45,576 bases of DNA from Myxococcus xanthus (GCF_013116825.1 NZ_JABFNS010000070.1:1-45576); one strand, 5' to 3'; counted from the stretch's first letter, positions 34,641-41,449 are shown. Program-made: numbers and translations. The notes: generated by a model not told the origin, from the letters alone.

Positions 34641-34861
34641 GCGCGCGCGCCATTGAGGTGACCGTGCTGTCCCCGGGCGGCGATGTCCTCGGCAGGTGGA
34701 TGGGCACGCCCACCAACTCCCTCTGGAGGGCCAGGGGCCAGACGCCCCACCTCACGGTGCACGGTGCGGCGCGGCCGTGCGAACGCCACGGCGAGGGCTG
34801 GGCGCTTCGTCTCCGCGAGGGGGAGCGCATCCCCAAGAACAACGCGAGGACTCGACTGTGA
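34637..34861 (+). CDS. Short hypothetical prophage protein
   Basis: 74 residues from a GTG overlapping the preceding stop (GTGA). The protein reads as mostly beta: RAIEVTVLSPGGDVLGRWMG, TPHLTVHGAARPCERHG, WALRLREGERI. It has a single cysteine and a basic C-terminus (KNNARTRL). No family is recognised. Both ends overlap neighbouring genes, so it is translated in line with them, and its codon usage matches theirs, which is the main evidence that it is a gene. Confidence 0.65.
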   Translation: MSARAIEVTVLSPGGDVLGRWMGTPTNSLWRARGQTPHLTVHGAARPCERHGEGWALRLREGERIPKNNARTRL

Positions 34862-35583
34862 CCGCCCCCCTCGGAGGCCCGTACCGCTACACACGCGCCG
34901 GGCGCGGCGTGTTCCACCTCCCGCTCGAGCGGCCCTGGACATGGGCACTCACCCACCACGGCATGTGGTCGGTGTTCGTCACGGACATGGAGCCCGTCCG
35001 CCATGGCGGCCCACCTCGCCGGCATCCCCTGCACCCGCCCGCCGCGTTGCTCGGCTGTTGGCTGGCCATCTACGCGACGCGCGACTACGACGCCGACGCG
35101 GTCCGGTGGCTTCGCGAGGCGCACGGACTGGAGGCACCAGCCGGCGACGTGCTGCCGGCCGGTGCCTACGTGGCCGTGGCTCGATTGGCCGAGGTGTCCA
35201 CGGTAGGGAACGACTACCGGGCGTTCGGCCGCGATGCCTGGTGGGCGCCGAAGCGTGCGCCTTACTGCCGCGGGACCATCGCGTGGTGGTTGGAGGAGCT
35301 ACAGCCCCTGGAGCCGCTGGTCGCGGCCCCCGCCAAGCGCCTGACGCCAGTGGACCCGGGGTTGGTGCCGGAGCTGCGCGAGCGAATGCGTCTCGCACGT
35401 GACGGCATCTGGCGCCCGGAGGTTTACGCGGCACCAGCTGCACCGCCCTTCACAGCCCCGGACCGTGAGCGGCCACCTGCACCAGCTCCATCGCCAGCGA
35501 CACCGCCCAGGCCGCGTGTCGTGGACGACCGACCGGTCCCACCGATGCTCGCCAACCCCGAGCAATTCGGGCTCTTCCCATGA
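34858..35583 (+). CDS. ASCH/PUA-like domain protein with a possible sliding-clamp-binding C-terminus
   Basis: 241 residues from the GTG overlapping the previous stop. The N-terminal half resembles an ASCH (PUA-like) domain: LERPWTWALTHHGMWSVF, then LHPPAALLGCWLAIYATRDYD and LPAGAYVAVARLAEV, the order and spacing of the family pattern PWAWAI, LxGQxIAIHA and LPxGxIVAVA. ASCH domains bind RNA or modified bases. The C-terminal 55 residues are Pro-rich and end in NPEQFGLFP. QFGLF matches the bacterial beta-clamp-binding pentapeptide (QLxLF/QxxLF) at the usual extreme C-terminal position. I infer a protein that acts on nucleic acid at replication forks; the assignment of ASCH is by pattern, not search. 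Confidence 0.65.
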   Translation: MTAPLGGPYRYTRAGRGVFHLPLERPWTWALTHHGMWSVFVTDMEPVRHGGPPRRHPLHPPAALLGCWLAIYATRDYDADAVRWLREAHGLEAPAGDVLPAGAYVAVARLAEVSTVGNDYRAFGRDAWWAPKRAPYCRGTIAWWLEELQPLEPLVAAPAKRLTPVDPGLVPELRERMRLARDGIWRPEVYAAPAAPPFTAPDRERPPAPAPSPATPPRPRVVDDRPVPPMLANPEQFGLFP

Positions 35584-35861
35584 GCCTCTGCCTGCGCATG
35601 CGCGCCACCACGTGCGCTGAGTGCGGCGCCGTCCAACTCGGTGACGTCGTCACCGACGAGGGCCGCCTCACCTTCCACGGCGCCACCGCCGCGGGACTCG
35701 CCGTCCGCGCGCGCTACCCCGGCCCGTGGCCCACCTGCCGCCATGGCTATGGCTGGCGGGCCGACTGCCGAAGCCGCCCCGTGCCTCCGGCGTGCTGCGT
35801 CCACCCGCCGTGCGCCCTCGCGCCCCCTACCAACACCCCGTCCGACACCGAGGAGCCATAG
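35580..35861 (+). CDS. Small Cys-rich prophage protein
   Basis: 93 residues; the ATG overlaps the previous stop. The N-terminal TTCAECGAVQLGD is a zinc-ribbon-type CxxC, with further cysteines in PTCRHGYGWRADC and ACCVHPPC. At least eight cysteines occur in all, consistent with metal-binding knuckles. A Thr/Pro-rich tail (LAPPTNTPSDTEEP) ends the protein. No family recognised. Three bases separate its stop from the ATG of the replication-like gene, so the two are probably co-translated. Confidence 0.65.
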   Translation: MSLCLRMRATTCAECGAVQLGDVVTDEGRLTFHGATAAGLAVRARYPGPWPTCRHGYGWRADCRSRPVPPACCVHPPCALAPPTNTPSDTEEP

Positions 35862-35864
35862 CCC

Positions 35865-37022
35865 ATGGCCACCTGCCCTCTTCCCTGGTTCAAATTTCGC
35901 AGCGCGGCCCCCGAGGAGTACGCGGTGCATGCCCTCTGCGCCCAGCTCGGCGCCGAGGCCGACGTCTACCTCTACCGACTCTGGGCCTACTGCGGCCGGG
36001 AGCGCGTGGACGGCCGTTTCCCCGGCCCCGGTGCTGCGCTGGCCGTGGAGCGCGCCGTCCGCTGGCGTGGGCGCCGCCGGAAGCTGGTGGATGCGCTGCT
36101 CGCCGTGGGCCTGCTGGTGCTGACCAGCGACGACCTGGTGGTGACCTCCTGGGCCGAGGAGCAAGGCGCCCACATAGCGAAGGTGGTGCGCGACCGCGCC
36201 AAGCCTGACGGCAGGGCCCAGGGAGACGCCGAGGAGCCCGCCGCCTCTCCGCGCGAATCCCTCCAAACTCCCGCGCGGGAGGACAGAGGGGAGACGGGAG
36301 AGAAGAGAAGGGAGACGAAGTCTCCAGGACGAAAGGCGGAGAAGATAACGCCGCCTGGGCTCGTCACCGAGGCCCCCCAGCCACCGCCCCTCAAGACTCC
36401 CGCCAGCGCTCCGCGAGGGATTGCAGCGGGAGACACCGGCGAGGAGTCCCTGCCGGACGGCGTCAACCGGGTGTGCCTGGAGGTCAAGGGCGTGCCCTAC
36501 GAGTGGCGCCCCGGGCGGGATGACGCTGCCGCGAGGGAGCTGCTGTCCCGCGGCAACGTCGCCGAGGTGCTGCGCCGGCTGGAGAACGGGCTCCGAGCCC
36601 ACTTCAAGCAGCGGTGCGACACCCTCACTGACCTGGTGCGGCGCTGGGAGGCGAACGCCACCCCTGAGCACCGGAACGACGCGGGGCGGGCGCCCAGCTC
36701 CGCGCGCAGGGCGGACGCCTCCGTGGGCCGTGGCGAAGTCCTTGCGGTTCCGCTGCCCGACACACCGGCGGGCCGCACGTGGGGCCAACTCCTGCAAGCC
36801 ATCCGCGCAGGTGGGCTCCGCTACGGCGCCGAGCAGCTCACCGCGTTGGCCCAGCCGGTGAGCTCTGACGGGCGGGAGCTGCTCGTGGAGCTGGCCGACA
36901 GCTACGCCGCGAAGTGGCTCGCGGAGGACGGCTACGAGGCCGCGCTCAAGGAGCGCGCCCACGCCCTCGGCATCACCCTCCGCTTCGTCGTCGCGCAGCC
37001 CGCCCCTGTCCTCGCGTCGTAG
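35865..37022 (+). CDS. Phage replication-initiation-like protein
   Basis: 385 residues. The first 110 fit a winged-helix replication-protein domain of the kind at the N-terminus of DnaD/phage replication (DUF1376- or O-like) proteins: PWFKFRSAAPEEYAVHALCAQLGAEADVYLYRL, WAYCGRERVDGRF and a second helix-turn pattern ending DDLVVTSWAEEQ (quoted in part). The middle is Lys/Glu/Pro-rich and disordered; from about 190 to the end a helical domain (VCLEVKGVPYEWRPG, AREL, VLRRLENGLRAHFKQRC) follows. The position in an early-type operon next to small accessory genes supports a replication role. It is the best candidate for the element's initiator; no separate helicase gene is seen in the window. Confidence 0.65.
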   Translation: MATCPLPWFKFRSAAPEEYAVHALCAQLGAEADVYLYRLWAYCGRERVDGRFPGPGAALAVERAVRWRGRRRKLVDALLAVGLLVLTSDDLVVTSWAEEQGAHIAKVVRDRAKPDGRAQGDAEEPAASPRESLQTPAREDRGETGEKRRETKSPGRKAEKITPPGLVTEAPQPPPLKTPASAPRGIAAGDTGEESLPDGVNRVCLEVKGVPYEWRPGRDDAAARELLSRGNVAEVLRRLENGLRAHFKQRCDTLTDLVRRWEANATPEHRNDAGRAPSSARRADASVGRGEVLAVPLPDTPAGRTWGQLLQAIRAGGLRYGAEQLTALAQPVSSDGRELLVELADSYAAKWLAEDGYEAALKERAHALGITLRFVVAQPAPVLAS

Positions 37023-37090
37023 CCATCCCCTTCCGGCCGGCGTGTGCGCGCCACGTCGGCCCTCTCATCACGCGCGCATGGAGGCAGCCC

Positions 37091-37417
37091 ATGTTGCAGG
37101 TCCTGGAGAAGCTCGTGCAGTTCGTGGAGGTGAAGGAAGGACAGGCCAAGCAGGCCTATGAGCATTTCCGCGCGGCGCTCGGCAACGTGGCCCTGCCGCC
37201 GTGGGAGGAGTTGCCCGGCACCGCCAGGCGCACGTGGCTCGCCGCGACACATGCGGCGGACCAGCGTGCCGACATCGCCGAGGGAATGGCCAACCTCATG
37301 CGCGCCGAGCGTGATGATGCGAAGCAGGAGTGCGCCCTCCTGCGCGAGAAGCTGGAGGCCGCGCGGCGCGAGCTGCACCTGCTGCGCGAGCATGCGCCCG
37401 CGGAGGGCTCGGCGTGA
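37091..37417 (+). CDS. Prophage coiled-coil protein
   Basis: 108 residues from the ATG preceded by GGAGG. No family recognised. The first half is mixed helix (LEKLVQFVEVKEGQAKQAYEHF), and the C-terminal half, ADIAEGMANLMRAERDDAKQECALLREKLEAARRELHLLREH, has a heptad pattern typical of a coiled coil. An open frame continues upstream into the replication-like gene, but only this ATG has a proper ribosome binding site. Its stop overlaps the GTG of the following zinc-ribbon gene. A dimerising helper of the replication protein is possible. Confidence 0.65.
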   Translation: MLQVLEKLVQFVEVKEGQAKQAYEHFRAALGNVALPPWEELPGTARRTWLAATHAADQRADIAEGMANLMRAERDDAKQECALLREKLEAARRELHLLREHAPAEGSA

Positions 37418-37620
37418 CAGCGCCCCGTCGCTGTCCCGGGTGCGGCGTGGAGCTGGTGCCGGGTGACGACGGCAGGCTGGAGTGCCGGAGCGGGCAGCAC
37501 CCGGGCGAGGAGCTCCCGCGCATCTACTGGCCCGCGCGGAATGGCCGCGTGGTCCCTGGTTGCCGGGATTCCAGCGCCGTGCGCAGGGTGTGGCAAGACG
37601 ACGAGGAGGGGCGTGCGTGA
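37414..37620 (+). CDS. Small zinc-ribbon prophage protein
   Basis: 68 residues from a GTG overlapping the previous stop. The N-terminus has CPGCGVELVPGDDGRLEC, a compact zinc-ribbon pattern with three or four ligands (Cys near 8, 11, 24), and the tail holds one more cysteine (VVPGCRDS). The rest is basic and acidic mix. No family can be named. Its stop overlaps the next GTG by four bases; the gene thus sits in the middle of a coupled chain. Confidence 0.65.
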   Translation: MTAPRRCPGCGVELVPGDDGRLECRSGQHPGEELPRIYWPARNGRVVPGCRDSSAVRRVWQDDEEGRA

Positions 37621-37832
37621 GCCAGCTCATGCACATTGTGGCGTGGGCGGTGGTGATGACAGGGACGCTCGTCATCCTCGCCTCCTGTACCTGGCTGTCT
37701 GTGGTCGCCCTGCGCGTAGTGCTAACGTGGGCCGGCTGGTGGCCCGCGTTCCTTACCTTCTACGTGCGACGGCACCGCGAGCTAAAACGGGCGTCTGGCC
37801 GCCCCCGTCGCCGAGAAGTGCAACGCCGGTGA
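37617..37832 (+). CDS. Small prophage membrane protein
   Basis: 71 residues from a GTG overlapping the previous stop. Two hydrophobic segments, IVAWAVVMTGTLVILASCTWLS and VVALRVVLTWAGWWPAFLTFY, are followed by a strongly basic tail (VRRHRELKRASGRPRRREVQRR), giving a predicted inner-membrane hairpin with a cytoplasmic basic end. It could be a holin-like or host-takeover protein, but it lies in the replication block, not by the endolysin. It is the last gene of the plus-strand block; the following 116 bases up to the convergent gene hold nothing recognised. Confidence 0.65.
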   Translation: MSQLMHIVAWAVVMTGTLVILASCTWLSVVALRVVLTWAGWWPAFLTFYVRRHRELKRASGRPRRREVQRR

Positions 37833-37948
37833 ACTGCGCTCGCCGTTGCCAACCGCCCAGGAGACAGGCATCCGGCTCAACACGCTGCACATGGTCCTGA
37901 GCCTGATGCGCACAGCATGAGCCCTAACGCGCGCCGCACGAAGGAGCG

Positions 37949-38248
37949 CTAACTAGAAGCACTCCCGCTCCACATGGCCCTGGATATCTCGCTCCACAAA
38001 TCGCAGAGTTGCTTCGCGATGGCTGACTGCCGCGTCTTGTCGAGCGATTCAGCCTTGAGCATGTCCTCGCGCAAAGAGAGGAAGGTATCGAGCCACTCCC
38101 CCTCCAGATTCTCCTCCACACGAGGCTGAGACAAGTACTCATCAGCTGCTCGATAGAGCCGGTTCCCTAGAGGGGCATGGTCACTGGCAAGAAGCTGCAC
38201 CGACCTTCCGAGCCAATCCCAAATCCTTCCATACCTTGCATCCACCAT
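37949..38248 (-). CDS. Hypothetical prophage protein, lower GC than its neighbours
   Basis: 99 residues, with GGAG six bases upstream of the ATG. The protein is helical: YGRIWDWLGRSVQLLASDH, RLYRAADEYLSQPRVEENLEGEWLDTFLSLREDML. No motif recognised. Its base composition and codon choice are visibly more AT-rich than the neighbouring genes, suggesting later acquisition. It is the last gene in the minus-strand block and faces the replication block. A small regulatory or defence accessory protein is possible, but there is no direct evidence. Confidence 0.6.
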   Translation of the reverse strand: MVDARYGRIWDWLGRSVQLLASDHAPLGNRLYRAADEYLSQPRVEENLEGEWLDTFLSLREDMLKAESLDKTRQSAIAKQLCDLWSEISRAMWSGSASS

Positions 38249-38308
38249 CTTCGCTCCAGTGCTGTTGGGCCTTCGGGCGCAACAGCATACGCGGCTACGC
38301 AGGAATCC

Positions 38309-38596
38309 TCACCCGCACCGGGCGCAACTGACAGCCCACAGCTTCCGGACACGGCCCCGGAAGGACTTCTCCCCGCGCAGGGTGAGGCTGCCCTCGCGTG
38401 GGGGCACGTGAGCGCCGCATCGGCACCGCCCGGCCCGGAGGTTGGGCCGACGCCCAGCGCCGGCCCATCGGCATGCCGCCTCGATGTGGCGCAGGCCCGT
38501 TGCGGCCTCGTACCAGCACCGCTCCCCACGGAGGATGCGCCCGCCGCACCCTGCCGCGGTGCAGGTGCCCGGCTTCTTCGCTGTGATGATGGGCAC
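38309..38596 (-). CDS. Small Cys-rich prophage protein, downstream of the sigma factor
   Basis: 95 residues from a GTG, four bases after the sigma gene stop. Zinc-ribbon-like pairs are evident: PGTCTAAGCGGRIL, ERCWYEA, HIEAACRWAG, GRCRCGAHV and VSCARC at the C-terminus, about nine cysteines plus a His. A basic segment (KSFRGRVRKLWAV) lies before the last pair. No known family is recognised. Its tight coupling to the sigma-like gene makes a modulator of transcription, for example an anti-sigma or co-activator, an attractive idea that I cannot prove. Confidence 0.65.
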   Translation of the reverse strand: MPIITAKKPGTCTAAGCGGRILRGERCWYEAATGLRHIEAACRWAGAGRRPNLRAGRCRCGAHVPPREGSLTLRGEKSFRGRVRKLWAVSCARCG

Positions 38597-38600
38597 GGCG

Positions 38601-39581
38601 CTAAGCCCTCCCCGCCACCGCCAGCAGCGGCATTTGCTCCGTAGCCCGGAGTTGACCACGCCGAGCAGAGGCCACGCGTAGGCGGCGCAGCTCGCCACGC
38701 ATCGGCAGAGCGGTAGGCTCCGGCTCAGGGCACTCGACGCCGAGCTCCGCACGCAGCTTCGCCAACCCCGCGTCACGCAGGCGCCGCACCTGGGCCTGCG
38801 TCAGCCGCAACTCCACGGCCAGCGTCCTCTCCGTGGCCTCCTGGCCCTCGGGGCGCCCCAGCCCCATGCAGGCCTGCACCACTTGGCGCTCCAGCCGCGG
38901 CAGGCGGTACAGCGCCCACAGCACCCGCTCGCGCTGCGCCACCAGAGCCAGGCGCTCGGCGGAGGAGTCCACCAGCGACAGCAACACCTCCGTGCGCGCC
39001 GCCAGTCCGCGGCACCCTCGTTCCCAGGATGCATCCCGCGACTCGGCGCCGGCATCGCGAGAGGACAGCACCTCTTCGAGCGAGAGGGGCTTGGCTACGG
39101 CCCCCTCGCCCAGGGCGCGCGCCGTCTCCGCGTCCAGGCCCTGGCGGCGCAGCACGGACGACACCTCCACGCCCTCGGCCGCCGCCGTGCGCTTCGCGCG
39201 CCGCACCGCCTTGCGCGCGTGGTCCGTCAGGTGGACGGGACTGGACCAGGTGAGCGCCGCCCCCTGCATCGCCTGACGGGCGAGCTGCATCGCCCAAGCG
39301 GGATAGGCGCTGCGCCCCGCCCCCGCCGCCCCGGGCCGGAAGGGGTGCGCGCGCTGGCGGGCCAGCACCGCCAGCAGCCCCTCCTGCACCAGGTCCTCTA
39401 CGGGCACCCGCCACGCCCGCGCCACGTGCCGGGCCACGCGCACCAGGTGCGGACGCACCAACTCGGCGAGGCGGGACTCCACGCGCCGCGCTTCGAGACT
39501 GCCGGCGGGCACCTCCAGCAACCGGCACAGCAGCGCCTCCATCTCCACCGCGGCGGACAGCTTCGCGTCCTGGGCCTTCAC
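38601..39581 (-). CDS. Phage-encoded sigma-70-like factor
   Basis: 326 residues from a GTG overlapping the RusA-like stop. Region 2-like sequence lies at about 40-105: ELVRPHLVRVARHVARAW, then VPVEDLVQEGLLAVLARQRAHPF with the DLVQEG signature (sigma region 2.2-2.3), and SAYPAWAMQLARQAM. A helix-turn-helix of region 4 type lies at about 250-282: TERTLAVELRLTQAQVRRLRDAGLAKL. The middle is Ala-rich and unusually long, with an SSVLRRQGLD segment. Adjacent to a RusA-like gene this is the position of late-transcription regulators (Q, ArpU, sigma-like) in many phages, so it may switch on late genes. Function is inferred from the motifs and the position. Confidence 0.75.
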   Translation of the reverse strand: MKAQDAKLSAAVEMEALLCRLLEVPAGSLEARRVESRLAELVRPHLVRVARHVARAWRVPVEDLVQEGLLAVLARQRAHPFRPGAAGAGRSAYPAWAMQLARQAMQGAALTWSSPVHLTDHARKAVRRAKRTAAAEGVEVSSVLRRQGLDAETARALGEGAVAKPLSLEEVLSSRDAGAESRDASWERGCRGLAARTEVLLSLVDSSAERLALVAQRERVLWALYRLPRLERQVVQACMGLGRPEGQEATERTLAVELRLTQAQVRRLRDAGLAKLRAELGVECPEPEPTALPMRGELRRLRVASARRGQLRATEQMPLLAVAGRA

Positions 39582-40120
39582 GCCACACCCCCGCGGCGGA
39601 CGGCAGGAGTCACCCGAAGCCCCTTCAGCTTCTTCGCGGCCCGGTTGCGCGCCAGCGTCGCCCGCCTCTTCCGGGCCTGCTCGACGCGTCGCACGCGCTC
39701 GGCCTCCACCTCCGCGGGCGTCGCCCACTCCTGGCCCTCCAGCACCACCTCCACCCGGGCCGCCTTGCGGTACGCCCCATCCGCGAAGGCCACGTCCCGG
39801 TAGCGCCGCACCTGGTTGTCGTTGAGGTACGCCACCAGCTCGAGCGCGTCTTCCAGCACCTTCAGCCGGTTGCCGAGGTCGGACTTCTGCCTCGTCGGCG
39901 GGTACAGCGTGGCCGACAGCACCACGGGGCCCTTGAGGGCGCGCTGGCCCACGTTGGAGGCCTTCACCCGCGCCTTGTACGCCTTGCCCTCGTCACTGGT
40001 GTGTGGCGTGGCGCCCCTGTCGCTGCGCCAGTAGCGGTTGCCCGAGGGCGGCCAGGGCAGGGAGAGGCGCACCTCGGCGAGGGGAGGCGTGGTGCTGGGG
40101 GACTGAGGTGTGGAGTTCAT
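39578..40120 (-). CDS. rusA: RusA-like Holliday junction resolvase
   Basis: 180 residues from the ATG at 40120. The N-terminal part has the RusA signature LSLPWPPSGNRYWRSD, followed by KAYKARVKA, LYPPTRQKSDLGNRLK with the acidic catalytic DLGN region, VLEDALELVAYLNDNQVRRY with a further DNDxQ-like acidic cluster. These match RusA (about 120 residues), with a 45-residue basic C-terminal extension (ERVRRVEQARKRRATLARNRAAKKLKG). RusA cuts four-way junctions in recombination and is common in lambdoid phages. A larger reading frame upstream lacks family similarity and the ATG at 40120 is preferred. The gene heads a minus-strand operon with the sigma-like factor. Confidence 0.85.
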   Translation of the reverse strand: MNSTPQSPSTTPPLAEVRLSLPWPPSGNRYWRSDRGATPHTSDEGKAYKARVKASNVGQRALKGPVVLSATLYPPTRQKSDLGNRLKVLEDALELVAYLNDNQVRRYRDVAFADGAYRKAARVEVVLEGQEWATPAEVEAERVRRVEQARKRRATLARNRAAKKLKGLRVTPAVRRGGVA

Positions 40121-40161
40121 CGGCCGGGCTCCAACCCCGAACGCACGCGCGCAGGGGGCGG

Positions 40162-40167
40162 TATACT
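40162..40167 (+). promoter_or_regulatory. Perfect -10 hexamer TATACT upstream of the 114-residue gene
   Basis: TATACT stands out in a GC-rich gap between divergent genes, but no -35 match lies 16-18 bases upstream (the sequence there reads GAACGC). It would start RNA at about 40174. Together with the hairpin at 40209-40239 it could produce a short attenuated transcript. Confidence 0.35.
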
Positions 40168-40208
40168 GGTGGCCCCCAGCGGCGCTTTCCCGGTGTCCCT
40201 GGCACTCG

Positions 40209-40239
40209 CGGGCTCGGCCGTCCTCACCGGCCGAGCCCG
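40209..40239 (+). terminator. Perfect 11-bp hairpin in the leader of the 114-residue gene
   Basis: CGGGCTCGGCC (40209-40219) pairs with GGCCGAGCCCG (40229-40239) around a nine-base loop and is followed by TCCTCTTCC. It resembles an attenuator or a terminator of a short RNA of about 70 bases, some 130 bases before the next gene start. Confidence 0.5.
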
Positions 40240-40370
40240 TCCTCTTCCGACAGCCAGTAGAAGGGGCGGCCCATAGCGCATGCGCTAGCGGCGGTTCGTG
40301 TTCCGCGGCCTCGTTTGGGGAGCCGAAACCGGAACCTGGACGCAGCGCCCGCGACGGGTAGAAGGACGCC

Positions 40371-40715
40371 GTGCCCAGCCACGACAAAACGCGGACGCGC
40401 CCGGAGCGGCGACGAGCCCCGGCCGGCAGCACCGTCCGCCTTGAGGGACTGCACGTCTCCCACGCTGCATGGGCCCGCCTGGAGGCACTCGTCGCGCAGC
40501 TCGTCCGCGCGGGCATCCCCCGCGCGCACCGGAGCGGCGCCCTGGACATGCTCGTCCTCCACCCCGAGGTGGCCGCCCTGGTGCTGACCGGTGGGTGCCG
40601 CGTCTCCTGGTGCGCCACCTGCGGCGCCTGGCTGCCCACAGCCCGGGACGCCCTTGCCCACCAGGACGCGCAGCCCGAGCACGTGGTGCAGAGCTTCCTC
40701 GTGCCGCCCGCCTGA
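40371..40715 (+). CDS. Hypothetical prophage protein with a C-terminal zinc finger
   Basis: 114 residues from a GTG with GAAGGA upstream. The N-terminal 30 residues are strongly basic (DKTRTRPERRRAP), and a helical stretch (HAAWARLEALVAQLVRAGIPRAHRSGALDMLVL) follows. At the C-terminus SWCATCGAWLPTARDALAHQDAQPEH fits a C2H2-type finger (two Cys, two His). Zinc binding and nucleic-acid contact are inferred from the basic tail and the finger. No family name is known to me. The next gene starts 20 bases on. Confidence 0.65.
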   Translation: MPSHDKTRTRPERRRAPAGSTVRLEGLHVSHAAWARLEALVAQLVRAGIPRAHRSGALDMLVLHPEVAALVLTGGCRVSWCATCGAWLPTARDALAHQDAQPEHVVQSFLVPPA

Positions 40716-40735
40716 CGGCACCCCTTCTACGGGGC

Positions 40736-40951
40736 ATGCGTCGAGACATTCCGCCCGCCCAGACTGCTGAGCAGCTCCGCCGCAAGCGCGTGAGGGACGA
40801 CTACGCCCGCTCCCTGCGCCAACTGCGTGGCGAGCCCGAGGCACCCGCCCCGGCCCAGCCCACGTACCCTGACGGGAAGTGCTGGTGCGGCGGGCCGGCG
40901 CTGCGACACGGCAACCGCATCATCTGCGGCCTGGGCACGCACGACGACTGA
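40736..40951 (+). CDS. Short hypothetical prophage protein
   Basis: 71 residues. No strong ribosome binding site is visible at the ATG, so the start is uncertain; the open frame continues upstream but overlaps the 114-residue gene. The N-terminus is helical and basic (AEQLRRKRVRDDYARSLRQLRG), and the C-terminus carries KCWCGG and IICGLGTH, three cysteines and a terminal His that might bind metal. No family recognised. The first copy of the 64-bp repeat with its terminator-like hairpin lies just downstream. Confidence 0.55.
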   Translation: MRRDIPPAQTAEQLRRKRVRDDYARSLRQLRGEPEAPAPAQPTYPDGKCWCGGPALRHGNRIICGLGTHDD

Positions 40952-40973
40952 GGTTTCGTGGTGGAGGCAGGCA

Positions 40974-41037
40974 CCAGGCGCGGCTTCTCGCCTGTCACCA
41001 TCACACCCGCCGGGCATGGTGCTCCGGCGGGGTTGTT
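40974..41037 (+). repeat. 64-bp direct repeat, copy 1
   Basis: Matches 41450-41513 at 56 of 64 positions, with 31 consecutive identical bases in the core. It contains the hairpin CCCGCCGG (41006-41013) / CCGGCGGG (41024-41031) with loop GCATGGTGCT. It lies directly downstream of the 71-residue gene. Confidence 0.9.
41006..41031 (+). terminator. Repeat-borne hairpin 1
   Basis: Perfect 8-bp stem with a 10-base loop inside repeat copy 1, after the stop of the 71-residue gene and followed by GTTGTTATC. The most plausible role is transcript termination, with the next gene having its own start downstream. Confidence 0.55.
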
Positions 41038-41110
41038 ATCGAAGCGCTAGGGCCCATGCGACCCCCAGCCACACACAACCACATTGCTTATGAACAGGTT
41101 GCGTGGTGAG

Positions 41111-41145
41111 CCTCTCCCAAATCTCATGTCTGAGATTCGGGGAGG
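41111..41145 (+). promoter_or_regulatory. Hairpin that would occlude the ribosome binding site of the 74-residue gene
   Basis: CCTCTCCCAAATCTCA (41111-41126) can pair with TGAGATTCGGGGAGG (41131-41145) around a TGTC loop. The pairing has one A-C mismatch and one bulged T. The 3' arm contains the whole Shine-Dalgarno GGGGAGG, and the ATG lies five bases after it. Folded, it would block initiation. Such an arrangement is seen in RNA thermometers and in protein- or translation-controlled genes; which of these applies is unknown. Confidence 0.6.
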
Positions 41146-41149
41146 ACGC

Positions 41150-41374
41150 ATGGAACAAGACGCGGCTAAGAAAGAGGCAAGACTCGCCGAGTATCGAGCA
41201 GCTCGCGAGGAGTTAGCTTTGGACCTCCAAATGTACACGCTGCTCGTGAGTGCTCCAGACTCAGTGGATAAGCCCAATCTGAACGGCACGCTAGCACTCG
41301 CATGCAAGCGATTGCTGAAGAGCCGGGGCAGGTACGAAAACGCAGTGAACGCAGCCATCAACGCCGGCGAGTAG
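41150..41374 (+). CDS. Small AT-richer prophage protein, 74 residues
   Basis: The ATG at 41150 has the strong Shine-Dalgarno GGGGAGGA five bases upstream, so it is preferred over the in-frame starts at 41084 and 41126. The protein is all helical and charged (MEQDAAKKEARLAEYRAARE, then LDLQMYTLLVS and ALACKRLLKSRGRYENAVNAA), a probable coiled coil or helical hairpin. No family recognised. Base composition is lower in GC than the neighbours. It is flanked by 64-bp direct repeats and preceded by an SD-sequestering hairpin, so it looks like a self-contained gene cassette. Confidence 0.75.
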   Translation: MEQDAAKKEARLAEYRAAREELALDLQMYTLLVSAPDSVDKPNLNGTLALACKRLLKSRGRYENAVNAAINAGE

Positions 41375-41449
41375 GACGAGTGGCTCGCCCCAGCCCATTG
41401 GGGTGAGCCACATCACTTCGCCAGCCGAACGTGAACCGCGCCCCCGCCT

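Noticed and set aside
34637..35861. Reading the chain of small genes as frameshifted pieces of one larger gene
   Set aside because: The four-base stop/start overlaps are precise and repeated through the block, each piece has its own character, and there is no shared family across the junctions.
40120..40639. N-terminal extension of the RusA-like frame by about 170 codons
   Set aside because: The extension overlaps the divergent 114-residue gene, contains the TATACT and hairpin region and shows no family similarity; the ATG at 40120 begins the RusA-like part.
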